The translations under genes and the position numbers were made by a program. The notes beneath the pieces are model-generated. The model saw nothing but the letters and a program-made list of their open reading frames with translations, ran no database searches and was not told the DNA's origin. Below are positions 7,625 through 14,322 of a DNA stretch of 33,789 nucleotides, piece by piece (within the stretch, counting starts at the first letter, position 1; each line of letters begins with the position of its first letter). The DNA is from Jiangella ureilytica (GTDB lineage Bacteria > Actinomycetota > Actinomycetes > Jiangellales > Jiangellaceae), in contig NZ_SMKL01000069.1 in the NCBI RefSeq assembly GCF_004348545.1, positions 1 through 33,789 on the forward strand, written 5' to 3'.

Positions 7625-8311
7625 GTGATTCTGCGCAAGTTCGCTGCGGCGCTGGTCGCGCTGGCGGCCGGCGCGGCGGCGCTGACCCACCTCGGCACCG
7701 CGCAGGCCGCGGACGGCGCCGGGCTTCGGCCGGGCGATGTGATCTGCACGGATCGCGCGTACGCGGACACCTTCGTCTGGGCCTACGGGCACGCGACGAA
7801 CAAGGTGCCGGTCATCTGGACGGTACGGGCCTCGCCGACCCCCGACGGACCCGAGGTCGACGTCCTGCGCCGTACTGAGTGGGAACTCAAGACGGTGCGC
7901 GTCGGATCGACGCAGAACGGTCCCGCCTACTACCGGGCGTGCCTGGCCAACAAGACCGACAAGACGGTCTACGACTACAAGCTGTCGTTCTACGCGAACC
8001 CCAGCCCGGCCGCAGTCAACGGGATCGGCGCTCACAGGGCCACCCTCGGTCCCGGCGGCCGCGCCTGCGGCGAGTGGGTCGGTGGATGGGCCACCCCGAG
8101 GGTCGAACTGGTCGGCAGGTCCGATGTCGCTGTGCGGTACTCGATTCGTGCGAGTGACGGCGACGCCAATGTCCTGCGCGAGGTCGTGCTCGAGACCGCG
8201 GCGAACGTCAACCGTGTGCTCGCTCCGGCACCGACCGAGAGCTACGAGGTGTGCGTCACCAACACGTCGCCGACGCGGGCGTCGGTGGAGTGGGACCTGA
8301 TCCGCCCGTGA
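7625..8311 (+). CDS. Secreted protein of unknown function
   Basis: 228 residues from a GTG preceded by GAGAGGAG. A Sec signal peptide (MILRKF, then an Ala/Leu-rich core, cleavage expected after AQA at residue 28) leaves a mature protein of about 200 residues. The mature part is rich in beta-strand-like alternation (VPVIWTVRASP, YDYKLSFYANP, SYEVCVTNTSPTRASVEWDL) and has four cysteines (DVICTD, YRACLAN, GRACGEW, YEVCVTN), compatible with two disulphides. I recognise no catalytic motif or named family; a small extracellular beta-sandwich protein is a reasonable description. It stands alone and is followed closely by a strong hairpin. Confidence 0.8.
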   Translation: MILRKFAAALVALAAGAAALTHLGTAQAADGAGLRPGDVICTDRAYADTFVWAYGHATNKVPVIWTVRASPTPDGPEVDVLRRTEWELKTVRVGSTQNGPAYYRACLANKTDKTVYDYKLSFYANPSPAAVNGIGAHRATLGPGGRACGEWVGGWATPRVELVGRSDVAVRYSIRASDGDANVLREVVLETAANVNRVLAPAPTESYEVCVTNTSPTRASVEWDLIRP

Positions 8312-8335
8312 GTCACGACCACGGGTGACGCGACT

Positions 8336-8376
8336 CCGCCCGGGCCGGTGCCCCGATCCGCCACCGGCCCGGGCGG
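8336..8376 (+). terminator. Perfect 15-bp stem hairpin terminator
   Basis: CCGCCCGGGCCGGTG at 8336-8350 pairs perfectly with its complement at 8362-8376 across an 11-base loop, 25 bases after the stop of the secreted protein gene. There is no T tract, as is common for actinobacterial terminators. Confidence 0.75.
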
Positions 8377-8478
8377 ACCGCTGCGGCGGCGCGCGCCGGG
8401 CGGACGCGACCTCGAGATGGCGAAAGGCACTCAGTTGGCTGCGGTCGCACTACCTCGAATCGCAAACTGGTGCACGAC

Positions 8479-8492
8479 TGCCAAGGGTGGCA
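8479..8492. promoter_or_regulatory. Candidate operator of the TetR gene
   Basis: The short dyad TGCCAAGGGTGGCA (5-base arms, 4-base centre) lies 24 bp before the TetR start and just before a possible -10 box (TAGCAT near 8500). The arms are short, so this is only a candidate autoregulatory site. Confidence 0.3.
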
Positions 8493-8515
8493 AGCGGGGT
8501 AGCATGTAGAGCGAG

Positions 8516-9085
8516 ATGACCAACTCAGTGACACGTCCCGGCAAGCGTGAGCGGCTGATCGGCAGCGCCGGCGACCTCATGTACCGGCAGGGGGTGCAGC
8601 GGACCACGCTGGCTCAGATCGCCGCTCACGCCGATGTCCCGGCAGGGAACGTCTATTACTACTTCAAGACCTTCGACGATCTTGTCGAGGCGGTGATCGA
8701 CGACCGCCAGACTACGATTCGCGACACGCTGGCGAAACTCGACCGACGCCGCAGCCCGAAGGCGAAGCTCAAGGGCCTGGCCGAAGAATGGACCGATTCC
8801 GCCGACCTTGTCGCCGTCAACGGGTGCCCCATCGGCAGCCTGGCTTCGGAGCTCAACAAGTCGCATGACCAGCCCGCGGAGCGAGCTGCGGATCTCCTGC
8901 GCACTGTACTCGACTTCATGGAGCTGCAGTTCCGGGAGCTCGGACGACGCGACGCGGCAGCGCTGTCGGTGACCATGATGTCCCGCATCCAGGGCGCCGC
9001 GCTCCTCGCCAACACGTTCGGCGACCCCGCCTTGCTGAAGGCGGAAGTGCGTCGCATCGAGCGGTGGCTGGACGAGCTGTCCTGA
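8516..9085 (+). CDS. TetR family transcriptional regulator
   Basis: 189 residues from ATG 8516 with a weak ribosome site (AGAGCGAG). The N-terminal domain (residues 10-56) holds the TetR helix-turn-helix: KRERLIGSAGDLMYRQGVQR, TTLAQIAAHADVPAGNVYYY, FKTFDDLVEAV. The C-terminal region (65-188) is the helical ligand and dimerisation part with a NGCPIGSLASEL segment, shared with the TetR gene at 10181 (YGCPVGTLTTEL), so both belong to one subfamily. No obvious target lies next to it on either side; the nearest candidate genes are convergent. It may act on itself or at the palindromes at 11591-11634. Confidence 0.88.
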   Translation: MTNSVTRPGKRERLIGSAGDLMYRQGVQRTTLAQIAAHADVPAGNVYYYFKTFDDLVEAVIDDRQTTIRDTLAKLDRRRSPKAKLKGLAEEWTDSADLVAVNGCPIGSLASELNKSHDQPAERAADLLRTVLDFMELQFRELGRRDAAALSVTMMSRIQGAALLANTFGDPALLKAEVRRIERWLDELS

Positions 9086-9218
9086 TCGCTGCCACCGCGG
9101 TCCCTGTCTGTGCCAGCGAACACCAGGTCGGTTCTGCACCGGACCGTTCTGCGTGAATGGGCCAGGTCGGTCTTGGCTAGCCGAGTCGCTGGGTCGTCAT
9201 GATCGCCCGCGGTGCGGG

Positions 9219-9839
9219 TCACAACGGGCGCTGGTGTTGGGTGCGGCGGTCGATGCGGGCTCGTTCGACATCAGGTCGGATGACACACTCGTGGAGATGG
9301 TCGTTGATCAATCCCATGGCTTGCATGAAGGCGTAGACGGTCGTGGGCCCGACGAACTTCCAGCCGCGCTTCTTGAGCTCCTTCGACAGCGCGATGGACT
9401 CGGCCGATGTCGATGCGGCCTGCGGGGCCGCGCGGTTCTGGGCGTCGGGTTCGTAGCGCCAGACGAACGCGGCCAGCGAATCCTCCCGCTCGACGAGCTC
9501 GAGCGCGCGGCCTGCATTGTTGACCACCGCTTCGATCTTGCCGCGATGGCGGACGATTCCCGGGTTCTGGAGCAGGCGATCGACGTCGTGGTCGGTGAAT
9601 CGTGCGATCTGTTCGATGTCGAAGTCGTGGAACGCGGTGCGGAAGTCGTCTCGCTTGGCGAGAATGGTGCGCCAGCTCAGGCCCGATTGGAAACCTTCCA
9701 GGCTGAGTTTCTCGAACAGTCTGCGGTCGTCGCGGACCGGGAAGCCCCATTCGGTGTCGTGGTAGCCGAGGAATTCCGGGGTTGCACCGGCCCAGCCGCA
9801 TCGTGGTTCGCCGTCAGGTCCCAGGAACGTCGTACTCAT
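9219..9839 (-). CDS. tag: DNA-3-methyladenine glycosylase I
   Basis: 206 residues, a usual length for the Tag family. It removes 3-methyladenine from alkylated DNA as the first step of base excision repair. Family marks are visible: RCGWAG near the N-terminus, YHDTEWGFPVRDDRRLFEKL, LSWRTILAKR and the end DHLHEC. The Zn-ligand pattern of E. coli Tag (a Cys near the N-terminus, a His in the YHDxEWG segment, then His-x3-Cys near the C-terminus) is matched. It is the last gene of a TetR-YciI-Tag group, starting 42 bases after the YciI stop. Control of tag by that TetR is inferred from the layout. Confidence 0.94.
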   Translation of the reverse strand: MSTTFLGPDGEPRCGWAGATPEFLGYHDTEWGFPVRDDRRLFEKLSLEGFQSGLSWRTILAKRDDFRTAFHDFDIEQIARFTDHDVDRLLQNPGIVRHRGKIEAVVNNAGRALELVEREDSLAAFVWRYEPDAQNRAAPQAASTSAESIALSKELKKRGWKFVGPTTVYAFMQAMGLINDHLHECVIRPDVERARIDRRTQHQRPL

Positions 9840-9881
9840 CGATCTCGAATCCTTATGTCTTGTGGAGGCGGCACTGGCCGC

Positions 9882-10184
9882 TCAGCCGAGCAGGAACTCC
9901 AGCCGCTTGTCGGTCCTGGCCGGCGCGATCTCGAGGATCTCCGCCTTGACGACGTCTTCGGCGACGAACGGGTCCTCGTCGACCCTGCGCTTCAGGTGCG
10001 GCAACGACGTGTTGTGCGCGACGATCGCCCCGCCCAGACCGGGCCGAATGCTGCCGGCCAGCAGAAAGACACCGTCCTCGAAGCCACGTCGGATCCAGGC
10101 GTTGTGGTCGTCGATGAACTGGCCCGCGCGGCTTCGATGATCAGAGAACCTGAGCAGTACGGTGAACATTCGTTTCTCGCTCAT
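9882..10184 (-). CDS. YciI-like protein
   Basis: 100 residues with the YciI ferredoxin-like fold pattern: MFTVLLRFSDHRSRAGQFID, then DHNAWIRRGFEDGVFLLAGS, then a C-terminal stretch with the typical DPFVAEDVVKAEILEIAPAR. YciI proteins are small dimeric enzymes or binding proteins; a few are hydrolases or dehalogenases on catechol-derived compounds, but most have no known role. The start ATG at 10184 overlaps the TetR stop (ATGA), so it is translationally coupled to the regulator. The longer open frame to 10259 is TetR shadow. Confidence 0.88.
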   Translation of the reverse strand: MSEKRMFTVLLRFSDHRSRAGQFIDDHNAWIRRGFEDGVFLLAGSIRPGLGGAIVAHNTSLPHLKRRVDEDPFVAEDVVKAEILEIAPARTDKRLEFLLG

Positions 10185-10795
10185 GATCGGTTGTGGGACT
10201 CGTCCGTGTCGGGTGTGCCACGTTCGGCGTCGTCGGTGTAGGAGCTCAGCCATTCGCACATCTTCGTCACCTCGTGCGCGATGAAGTCCTCGTCGCGGAA
10301 GGCGTTGGCCACGGCTGCCACTCCCTGGCTCATGGCGAGCAGGTGCATCGCCAGCGCGTCGGCGTCGGCCCCACGTCCGAGCAGCGTGAACTGCCGACGG
10401 AGCCAGCTCCGATAGAGAGTGAAGAGCGCGGTGGCATCGCGTTGTGAGGTGTGGTCCAGCTTGGCCAGCTCAGTGGTCAGCGTCCCGACCGGGCAGCCAT
10501 ATAGCGCGATGTCGGCCCGGTTCGCGAACCACATGTGGATGAAGCTGCGGATGCGGTCGGCGGGTTGCTCTGCGTCCGCCTCCCACTGCTCGAGCAGCTC
10601 CTGGGTCTGCTTCAAACGGGTCTTGATCACCGCGTCGAGGATTTCGTCCTTGGACCTGAAGTGGTAGTAGAAGTTGCCGCGGGAGATCTGCACGACGTCG
10701 GCGATGTCGGAGAACGTCGTGTGCTCGTAACCATGCCGATAGAACAACTGATCCGCAGCATCGACGATGTGCTCACGAGTCGCAGCGTTGCCCAT
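10181..10795 (-). CDS. TetR family transcriptional regulator
   Basis: 204 residues from ATG 10795 with GGGAGG six bases before it. Helix-turn-helix at residues about 7-52 (REHIVDAADQLFYRHGYEHT, TFSDIADVVQISRGNFYYHF, RSKDEILDAVI). The C-terminal domain contains YGCPVGTLTTEL like the TetR at 8516. It leads an operon with YciI and Tag. Directly upstream on the same strand lies a wrecked Old Yellow Enzyme gene preceded by two TetR-type palindromes. TetR regulators that sense electrophiles and control an Old Yellow Enzyme are known (NemR-NemA of E. coli), so this protein may be the former repressor of that gene (inference). Confidence 0.9.
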   Translation of the reverse strand: MGNAATREHIVDAADQLFYRHGYEHTTFSDIADVVQISRGNFYYHFRSKDEILDAVIKTRLKQTQELLEQWEADAEQPADRIRSFIHMWFANRADIALYGCPVGTLTTELAKLDHTSQRDATALFTLYRSWLRRQFTLLGRGADADALAMHLLAMSQGVAAVANAFRDEDFIAHEVTKMCEWLSSYTDDAERGTPDTDESHNRS

Positions 10796-10829
10796 GTGGC
10801 GCCTCCCGGAAATCGTGGCCCGCGCCGTC

Positions 10830-11565
10830 AGGACGCTGGAGGGTAGTCGCTTCGAAAGGTCGGATCATCGGTGCATCCGGTCTGCCCCACCGTGGAACGC
10901 GATGGTCGACGGCCGCCACCTTCCCGTCCCGATCGATGCTCCAGCGTCCACGTCGGCGTCATGTCGCCCTCGAGCACGTGCAGGTAAGCCAGGCGCCATC
11001 GGCCGAGCTCGCGTACCACGTGCTCGACGTGTGCGTGTGGAGCCGCATACGCTTCCGGACGGTCCCGCCGCAGCGGTCGGTGCGATGGTTTGCTGCCGTC
11101 GCGGAGGAACTGATCGATCAGTAGCCGTTGCCGCCATGGACCTGCACGCCGTCGAACCCTGCGTCTGGCCATCGACGAGGCATGCCGGAATGGGGCCGCG
11201 ATGCCGGTGATCTCGTCGGCATCGAGTGAGCGCGGTGTCCCGCATCCCACTGTGGAACAGCTTCAGGAAGATCCGGCCGCCAGTCGAATGCACCGCGTCG
11301 GTCACTCGAAGCCGGCCCTCGGCCTGCGCATCGGTGTGAACCCTGGCGTGAACGGATACCCGACCGTCCGCCGACTCGTGCGTCGATTCGGCGATGATCA
11401 GCCCAGCACGGGCGCGTTGCTGGTAGTAGATCACCGTCAAGGGCGACACGACGCCGTCCTCATCGGCTCGGTTGCTGGTCATCGGCGCCATCACCATCGG
11501 TCGGTCATTGCCACGCCGCCAAGCCGGAGCGGATCGAACAGGTCTGCGCACGCGACTGCCTCCAG
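10830..11565 (-). pseudogene. Old Yellow Enzyme (NADH:flavin oxidoreductase) relic
   Basis: Three frames together spell the first half of an Old Yellow Enzyme. DLFDPLRLGGVAM (near 11545) is followed after a one-base loss by VMAPMTSNRADEDGVVSPL and YYQQRARAGLIIAESTHES. After further shifts come FRHASSMARR and LIDQFLRDGSK (the flavin/substrate loop, normally QFLRDGSN), then HVVRELGRWRLAYLHVLEGD. The barrel should continue for more than 100 residues, but the sequence runs into the TetR promoter, so the C-terminal part is deleted. Such enzymes reduce activated alkenes with FMN and NAD(P)H. The gene cannot make a functional protein. Confidence 0.82.
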
Positions 11566-11590
11566 CGGCAGAGGATCACACCACTATGGG

Positions 11591-11634
11591 TAGGACGGGC
11601 GTCCTAGAACGACGACTCTAGGACGGGCGTCCTA
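11591..11634. promoter_or_regulatory. Two identical TetR-type operators
   Basis: The perfect dyad TAGGACGGGCGTCCTA (7-base arms around GG) occurs twice, at 11591-11606 and 11619-11634, with centres 28 bp apart. Dyads of the form TAGGACG-N2-CGTCCTA are typical TetR sites. They lie just upstream of the Old Yellow Enzyme relic and just after the peroxiredoxin relic, and have survived while both genes decayed. Confidence 0.75.
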
Positions 11635-11640
11635 CGCCCG

Positions 11641-11960
11641 TCAAGGCCAGTGCTGCGAGGCCGGCTGGAGCAGTTCGCCGACGGACCATTGTCGAAGGCG
11701 TAGGTGCCGTACGTAGTCGCGAGCACCTGGCCGCCGGGGGCGATCGGGATGTCGGCGGCGGTGGCCGGCAGAGAGTGGTTGGTGCTTGCGGATGGCTCGT
11801 CTGATGGCCGGGTGCCGCGCGCGTGGGTCGAGCACGGCTCGTGGCGACGACTCGACCACGAACTCTCGATGCAGCGACGATCGAGCGCAGGTGGGGTGGC
11901 AGTGGGTGCAGCCGGCGCAGCGCCTGAACTGCAGGTGCACGAGGCGGGTCGGGGCGTGGG
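11641..11960 (-). pseudogene. Peroxiredoxin-like (AhpC/TSA) protein relic
   Basis: Fragments of a thioredoxin-fold peroxiredoxin-like protein appear in mixed frames. VHLQFRRCAGCTHCH contains the CxxC centre, the next frame gives HLRSIV, then HREFVVESSPRAVLDPRA. Another frame gives DIPIAPGGQVLATTYGTYAF, and the first resumes with QWSVGELLQ. Compared with the family the middle (about 50 residues between HLRSIV and HREFVVESSP) is missing and at least two frameshifts are present. It sits directly before the tandem TetR operators. Identification rests on remembered family patterns. Confidence 0.65.
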
Positions 11961-12120
11961 CCCTCGCCCGACGTGGTGTGGGAAGGACGCGGGACGGCAG
12001 TAGCGAGTTAGATGACCGACTATGCTGCCCGAGAATCGAGGACAGCGTCGTATGGATGTCTCCTGATCTGGCTTCACGTGATGCCGCGCGTCGCCACCTC
12101 GCCGGGCGTCCCGGAACCGC

Positions 12121-12996
12121 CTATCGGCGCCAGGCCGCTGCTGCGCCGACGGCGAACTCGGCGAAGCTCCTCGGCGGCCGTCCGGTGACGTCGAGGATGT
12201 CGTCGTTGAGCACACCTTGCGCGCCTGAGCTGAACGCGTGGACGTAGACCTGGCTGTTGTGCTCGGCGGTCTCTGGTGGCGCGCCGGCGGCGAGGAGCGC
12301 GTCGCGGATGGGTGTGCGGTCGGTCTCGACGTATCTGATCCGGCGTCCCGCGGCCCACGAGATGTGCTCAGCGACTTCCGTCAGGGTCAGTGGTTCCGGG
12401 CCCGCCGGGGCGTACGCCTTGCCCTGGTACCCGTCCTCGGTCAGGGCGATGGCCGCAATCGCTGCGACATCCTCGGTCGACACGTAGCTGACGACGCCGT
12501 CGCCGCCCGGCGCGGCAATCTCGTCGCGTTCTCGGATGCCCTCGACCAACGCCTCGCGCCACCTCAGTCCCTCGGAGAAGTTCTGCATGAACGCGACCGG
12601 CCGCACCAAGGTGTGCGGCACACCGGAGGTCTCGAGGGCCAGTTCGATGCGGCGCAGAGGGTTCTCCGGCGGCGCCTGGCCGACGCCGTACGGGGACAGC
12701 AACACGATCTTCTCGACCCCCGCCTCGGCGGCTCCGTCCAGGAGCGCGCCGACGTAGTCGGCGTGCGCCGCTTGCGGGACGGGGCCGGCGACCAGGAACA
12801 TCGCGTCCACGCCCTTGCGTGCGGCCTCGTAGGTGCTCTCGTCGGTCCAGTCGAAGCGAACCGGCTCGATGCCGGTGCGCGCCGGGAGCAACGACCGGCT
12901 GGCGGCGCGGACGGTCGCGCCCCGCCGCAAGAGCAGCGGGATCAGGCGCCGCCCGACCTTGCCGGTCGCCCCGGTGACCAGAACGGCTGCGCTCAC
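12121..12996 (-). CDS. NmrA-like NAD(P)-binding oxidoreductase
   Basis: 291 residues of an atypical short-chain dehydrogenase of the NmrA/HSCARG type: VLVTGATGKVGRRLIPLLLR with the TGATGxVG nucleotide motif at the N-terminus, DAMFLVAGPV, KIVLLSPYGVG, VPHTLVRPVAFMQNF and a C-terminal helical part (PLTLTEVAEHISWAAGRRI). Members sense NADP(H) redox state or reduce quinone-like or unknown substrates. The usual YxxxK catalytic pair is not evident. The GTG at 12996 is chosen because GGAGG lies five bases before it; the longer frame would use TTG. It is monocistronic, with a TTAGT-TG-ACTAA dyad 30-40 bases upstream. Confidence 0.88.
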   Translation of the reverse strand: MSAAVLVTGATGKVGRRLIPLLLRRGATVRAASRSLLPARTGIEPVRFDWTDESTYEAARKGVDAMFLVAGPVPQAAHADYVGALLDGAAEAGVEKIVLLSPYGVGQAPPENPLRRIELALETSGVPHTLVRPVAFMQNFSEGLRWREALVEGIRERDEIAAPGGDGVVSYVSTEDVAAIAAIALTEDGYQGKAYAPAGPEPLTLTEVAEHISWAAGRRIRYVETDRTPIRDALLAAGAPPETAEHNSQVYVHAFSSGAQGVLNDDILDVTGRPPRSFAEFAVGAAAAWRR

Positions 12997-13019
12997 GTTC
13001 GCCTCCAAGTATGAGTCAA

Positions 13020-13036
13020 GTGAGTTAGTTGACTAA
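13020..13036. promoter_or_regulatory. Candidate operator upstream of NmrA-like gene
   Basis: The dyad TTAGTTGACTAA (13025-13036) lies about 30 bases before the start codon. The overlapping segment GTGAGTTAGTTGACT (13020-13034) matches 14273-14287 before the AfsR-like gene at 13 of 15 positions. The regulator is unknown; MarR- or HxlR-type proteins use sites of this sort. Confidence 0.4.
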
Positions 13037-13339
13037 GTAAAGCGAGGCTACCACGCGAGGCGCGTGTGCTGCCGAAGGTGACGCGTCGCCGGGCCGAGCC
13101 GGTGAGGCTTCTGCATGCCGCGTCCGGCCGTCACGACGAGCTTCGCTCCCGGTGGCGCCATGTGCGGGGTCGGCCTGGTCAACGGCGCGCACACCCCGTG
13201 ATCGCGCTGCGTGGGGAGATCGTCACCGTGCGGACCCTGCTCGGCTGGGGTGGCAGCAGTGAACTGGACCGCGCCGCACTGCAGGAGCACGCCTCGTGAG
13301 TGGGTGCGCGACGATGATCGCCGGCGCGCGCAGCCCGGC
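13037..13339. other. Intergenic stretch with no convincing gene
   Basis: About 300 bp between the NmrA-like promoter and the GNAT stop. A plus-strand frame ends GEIVTVRTLLGWGGSSELDR and a stop at 13299 and looks coding, but no start, partner or family can be supported. It may be the tail of a lost gene. Confidence 0.35.
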
Positions 13340-13879
13340 TCAGGCGGCAGCGTCGAGTCGTAGCTCCATGAAGAGCATGAAGGACTCGAGGCCGGACAGG
13401 CCGGCTTCGGGGTTGTCGAACATCGGCATGTCACGGAAGCCGAGCGACCGGTACAGGGCATGGGCCTCGGTCATGAACGGCGCGGTCTCCAGGCGCGCCA
13501 CCTGATAGCCGATGGTGTCCGCCTCGGCCAGCAGCCGCTCGAGGATGGCCCGCCCGATGCCCTGTCCGCGCGCGTGGGGGCGCACGTACATGCGCTTGAT
13601 CTCGGCCACGACGGAGTCGACGGGCTTAAGCGCGCCGATCCCGGCGATCTCGGCGCCGGCCCGCGCGACGAGGATGCGTCCCCGTGGGCTCAGCAGCTGC
13701 GGCAGCTCCTGGGTGAACTCGCGGTGATGTAAGGCGAGCGAGGCGTCGAGATCGTCGAACACCACTCCGAGGTCGGCCGTGAAGCGTTCGGCGACCCAGG
13801 CCAGGTACTCCAGCATGATCTCGCCGGTGACGGGTTCCACCCGCGCGGGTGGCCCGTCGAGCTGCACGATCTCCGCCAT
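13340..13879 (-). CDS. GNAT family N-acetyltransferase
   Basis: 179 residues. The GNAT core is clear: GRILVARAGAEIAGIGALKP (strands 2-4), EIKRMYVRPHARGQGIGRAI with the acetyl-CoA-binding loop (R-x2-G-x-G/A pattern as RGQGIG), LLAEADTIGYQVARLET and a C-terminal ALYRSLGFRDMP. It transfers an acetyl group from acetyl-CoA to an amine; the acceptor is unknown. ATG 13879 is the natural start. It is divergent from a decayed PadR gene, with a perfect PadR-type dyad about 50 bases upstream, so it was probably under that PadR and may now be controlled by the intact one at 2019 (inference). Confidence 0.9.
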   Translation of the reverse strand: MAEIVQLDGPPARVEPVTGEIMLEYLAWVAERFTADLGVVFDDLDASLALHHREFTQELPQLLSPRGRILVARAGAEIAGIGALKPVDSVVAEIKRMYVRPHARGQGIGRAILERLLAEADTIGYQVARLETAPFMTEAHALYRSLGFRDMPMFDNPEAGLSGLESFMLFMELRLDAAA

Positions 13880-13926
13880 GGATCCCCCGGCGACGGCGCT
13901 CTACTCGAATATGTACCATCTGGACA

Positions 13927-13945
13927 CTACTCCAGAATGGAGTAG
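13927..13945. promoter_or_regulatory. Perfect PadR-type operator
   Basis: CTACTCCAGAATGGAGTAG has 8-base arms in perfect dyad symmetry around GAA. It matches the operator at 1990-2008. The identity continues into the leader (TGTCAAG, then GTGACCG) that surrounds the PadR start codon in both places. A degenerate half (CTACTCGA) lies at 13901. The site is intact although the PadR gene beside it is not. Confidence 0.72.
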
Positions 13946-13958
13946 TAGTGTCAAGGCG

Positions 13959-14230
13959 GTGACCGTTCCCAGATCGCGAACTACCTCGACACCGGCGACC
14001 CGTTCCCCGAGCGGCTGCACCTCATCGCGATCGTCGCGGGCTTCTACGGTGAGCTGTTCGACCTGATGCGCCGCTACCTCGGCGACGCCGCTGACCTGGT
14101 CGAGACCTGGGACGCCACGACCCGGGCCGAGGCCGACGCACCCTGCGCGACCTGCTCGAACAGACCCTGCGACGCACCGAGACGGCTGGCACGCCCGACT
14201 CGGACGGCGACCGACTCGTTGCGGAGCTCG
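13959..14230 (+). pseudogene. Decayed PadR regulator paralogue
   Basis: The start (GTGACCG) aligns with the intact PadR gene at 2019. After about 11 bases the sequence jumps to the effector domain: QIANYLDTGDPFPERLHLIA, FYGELFDLMRRYLGDAADLV, ETWDATTRAEAD, close to the intact protein (YLDTGGPFPERLHLIA, FYGELFDLIRRF, DTWDATT). About 406 bases, holding the whole winged helix, are missing, which also shifts the frame. A second shift near 14130 precedes TLRDLLEQTLRRTE. No DNA-binding protein can be made. Confidence 0.85.
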
Positions 14231-14272
14231 GATCTCCGTCAGCCACCATGGCATTGACGAGCCGTTGTCTTG

Positions 14273-14291
14273 GTGAGTTAACTGACTTAAC
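14273..14291. promoter_or_regulatory. Candidate operator upstream of AfsR-like gene
   Basis: GTTAA and TTAAC form a short dyad (14277-14291) 32 bases before the GTG start. The overlapping GTGAGTTAACTGACT resembles the site before the NmrA-like gene. This is suggestive only. Confidence 0.3.
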
Positions 14292-14322
14292 GCTACTCCG
14301 GCGAGCGATGGGGGAGGAGAGC

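Noticed and set aside
10865-11551. A 228-codon frame as an intact Old Yellow Enzyme
   Set aside because: Only residues about 18-105 match the family; before and after, homology continues in other frames, so the frame is a relic, not a gene.
11604-12215. A 203-codon minus-strand frame as a gene
   Set aside because: Only a central piece matches a peroxiredoxin-like protein, with other pieces in another frame; it is better described as a pseudogene.
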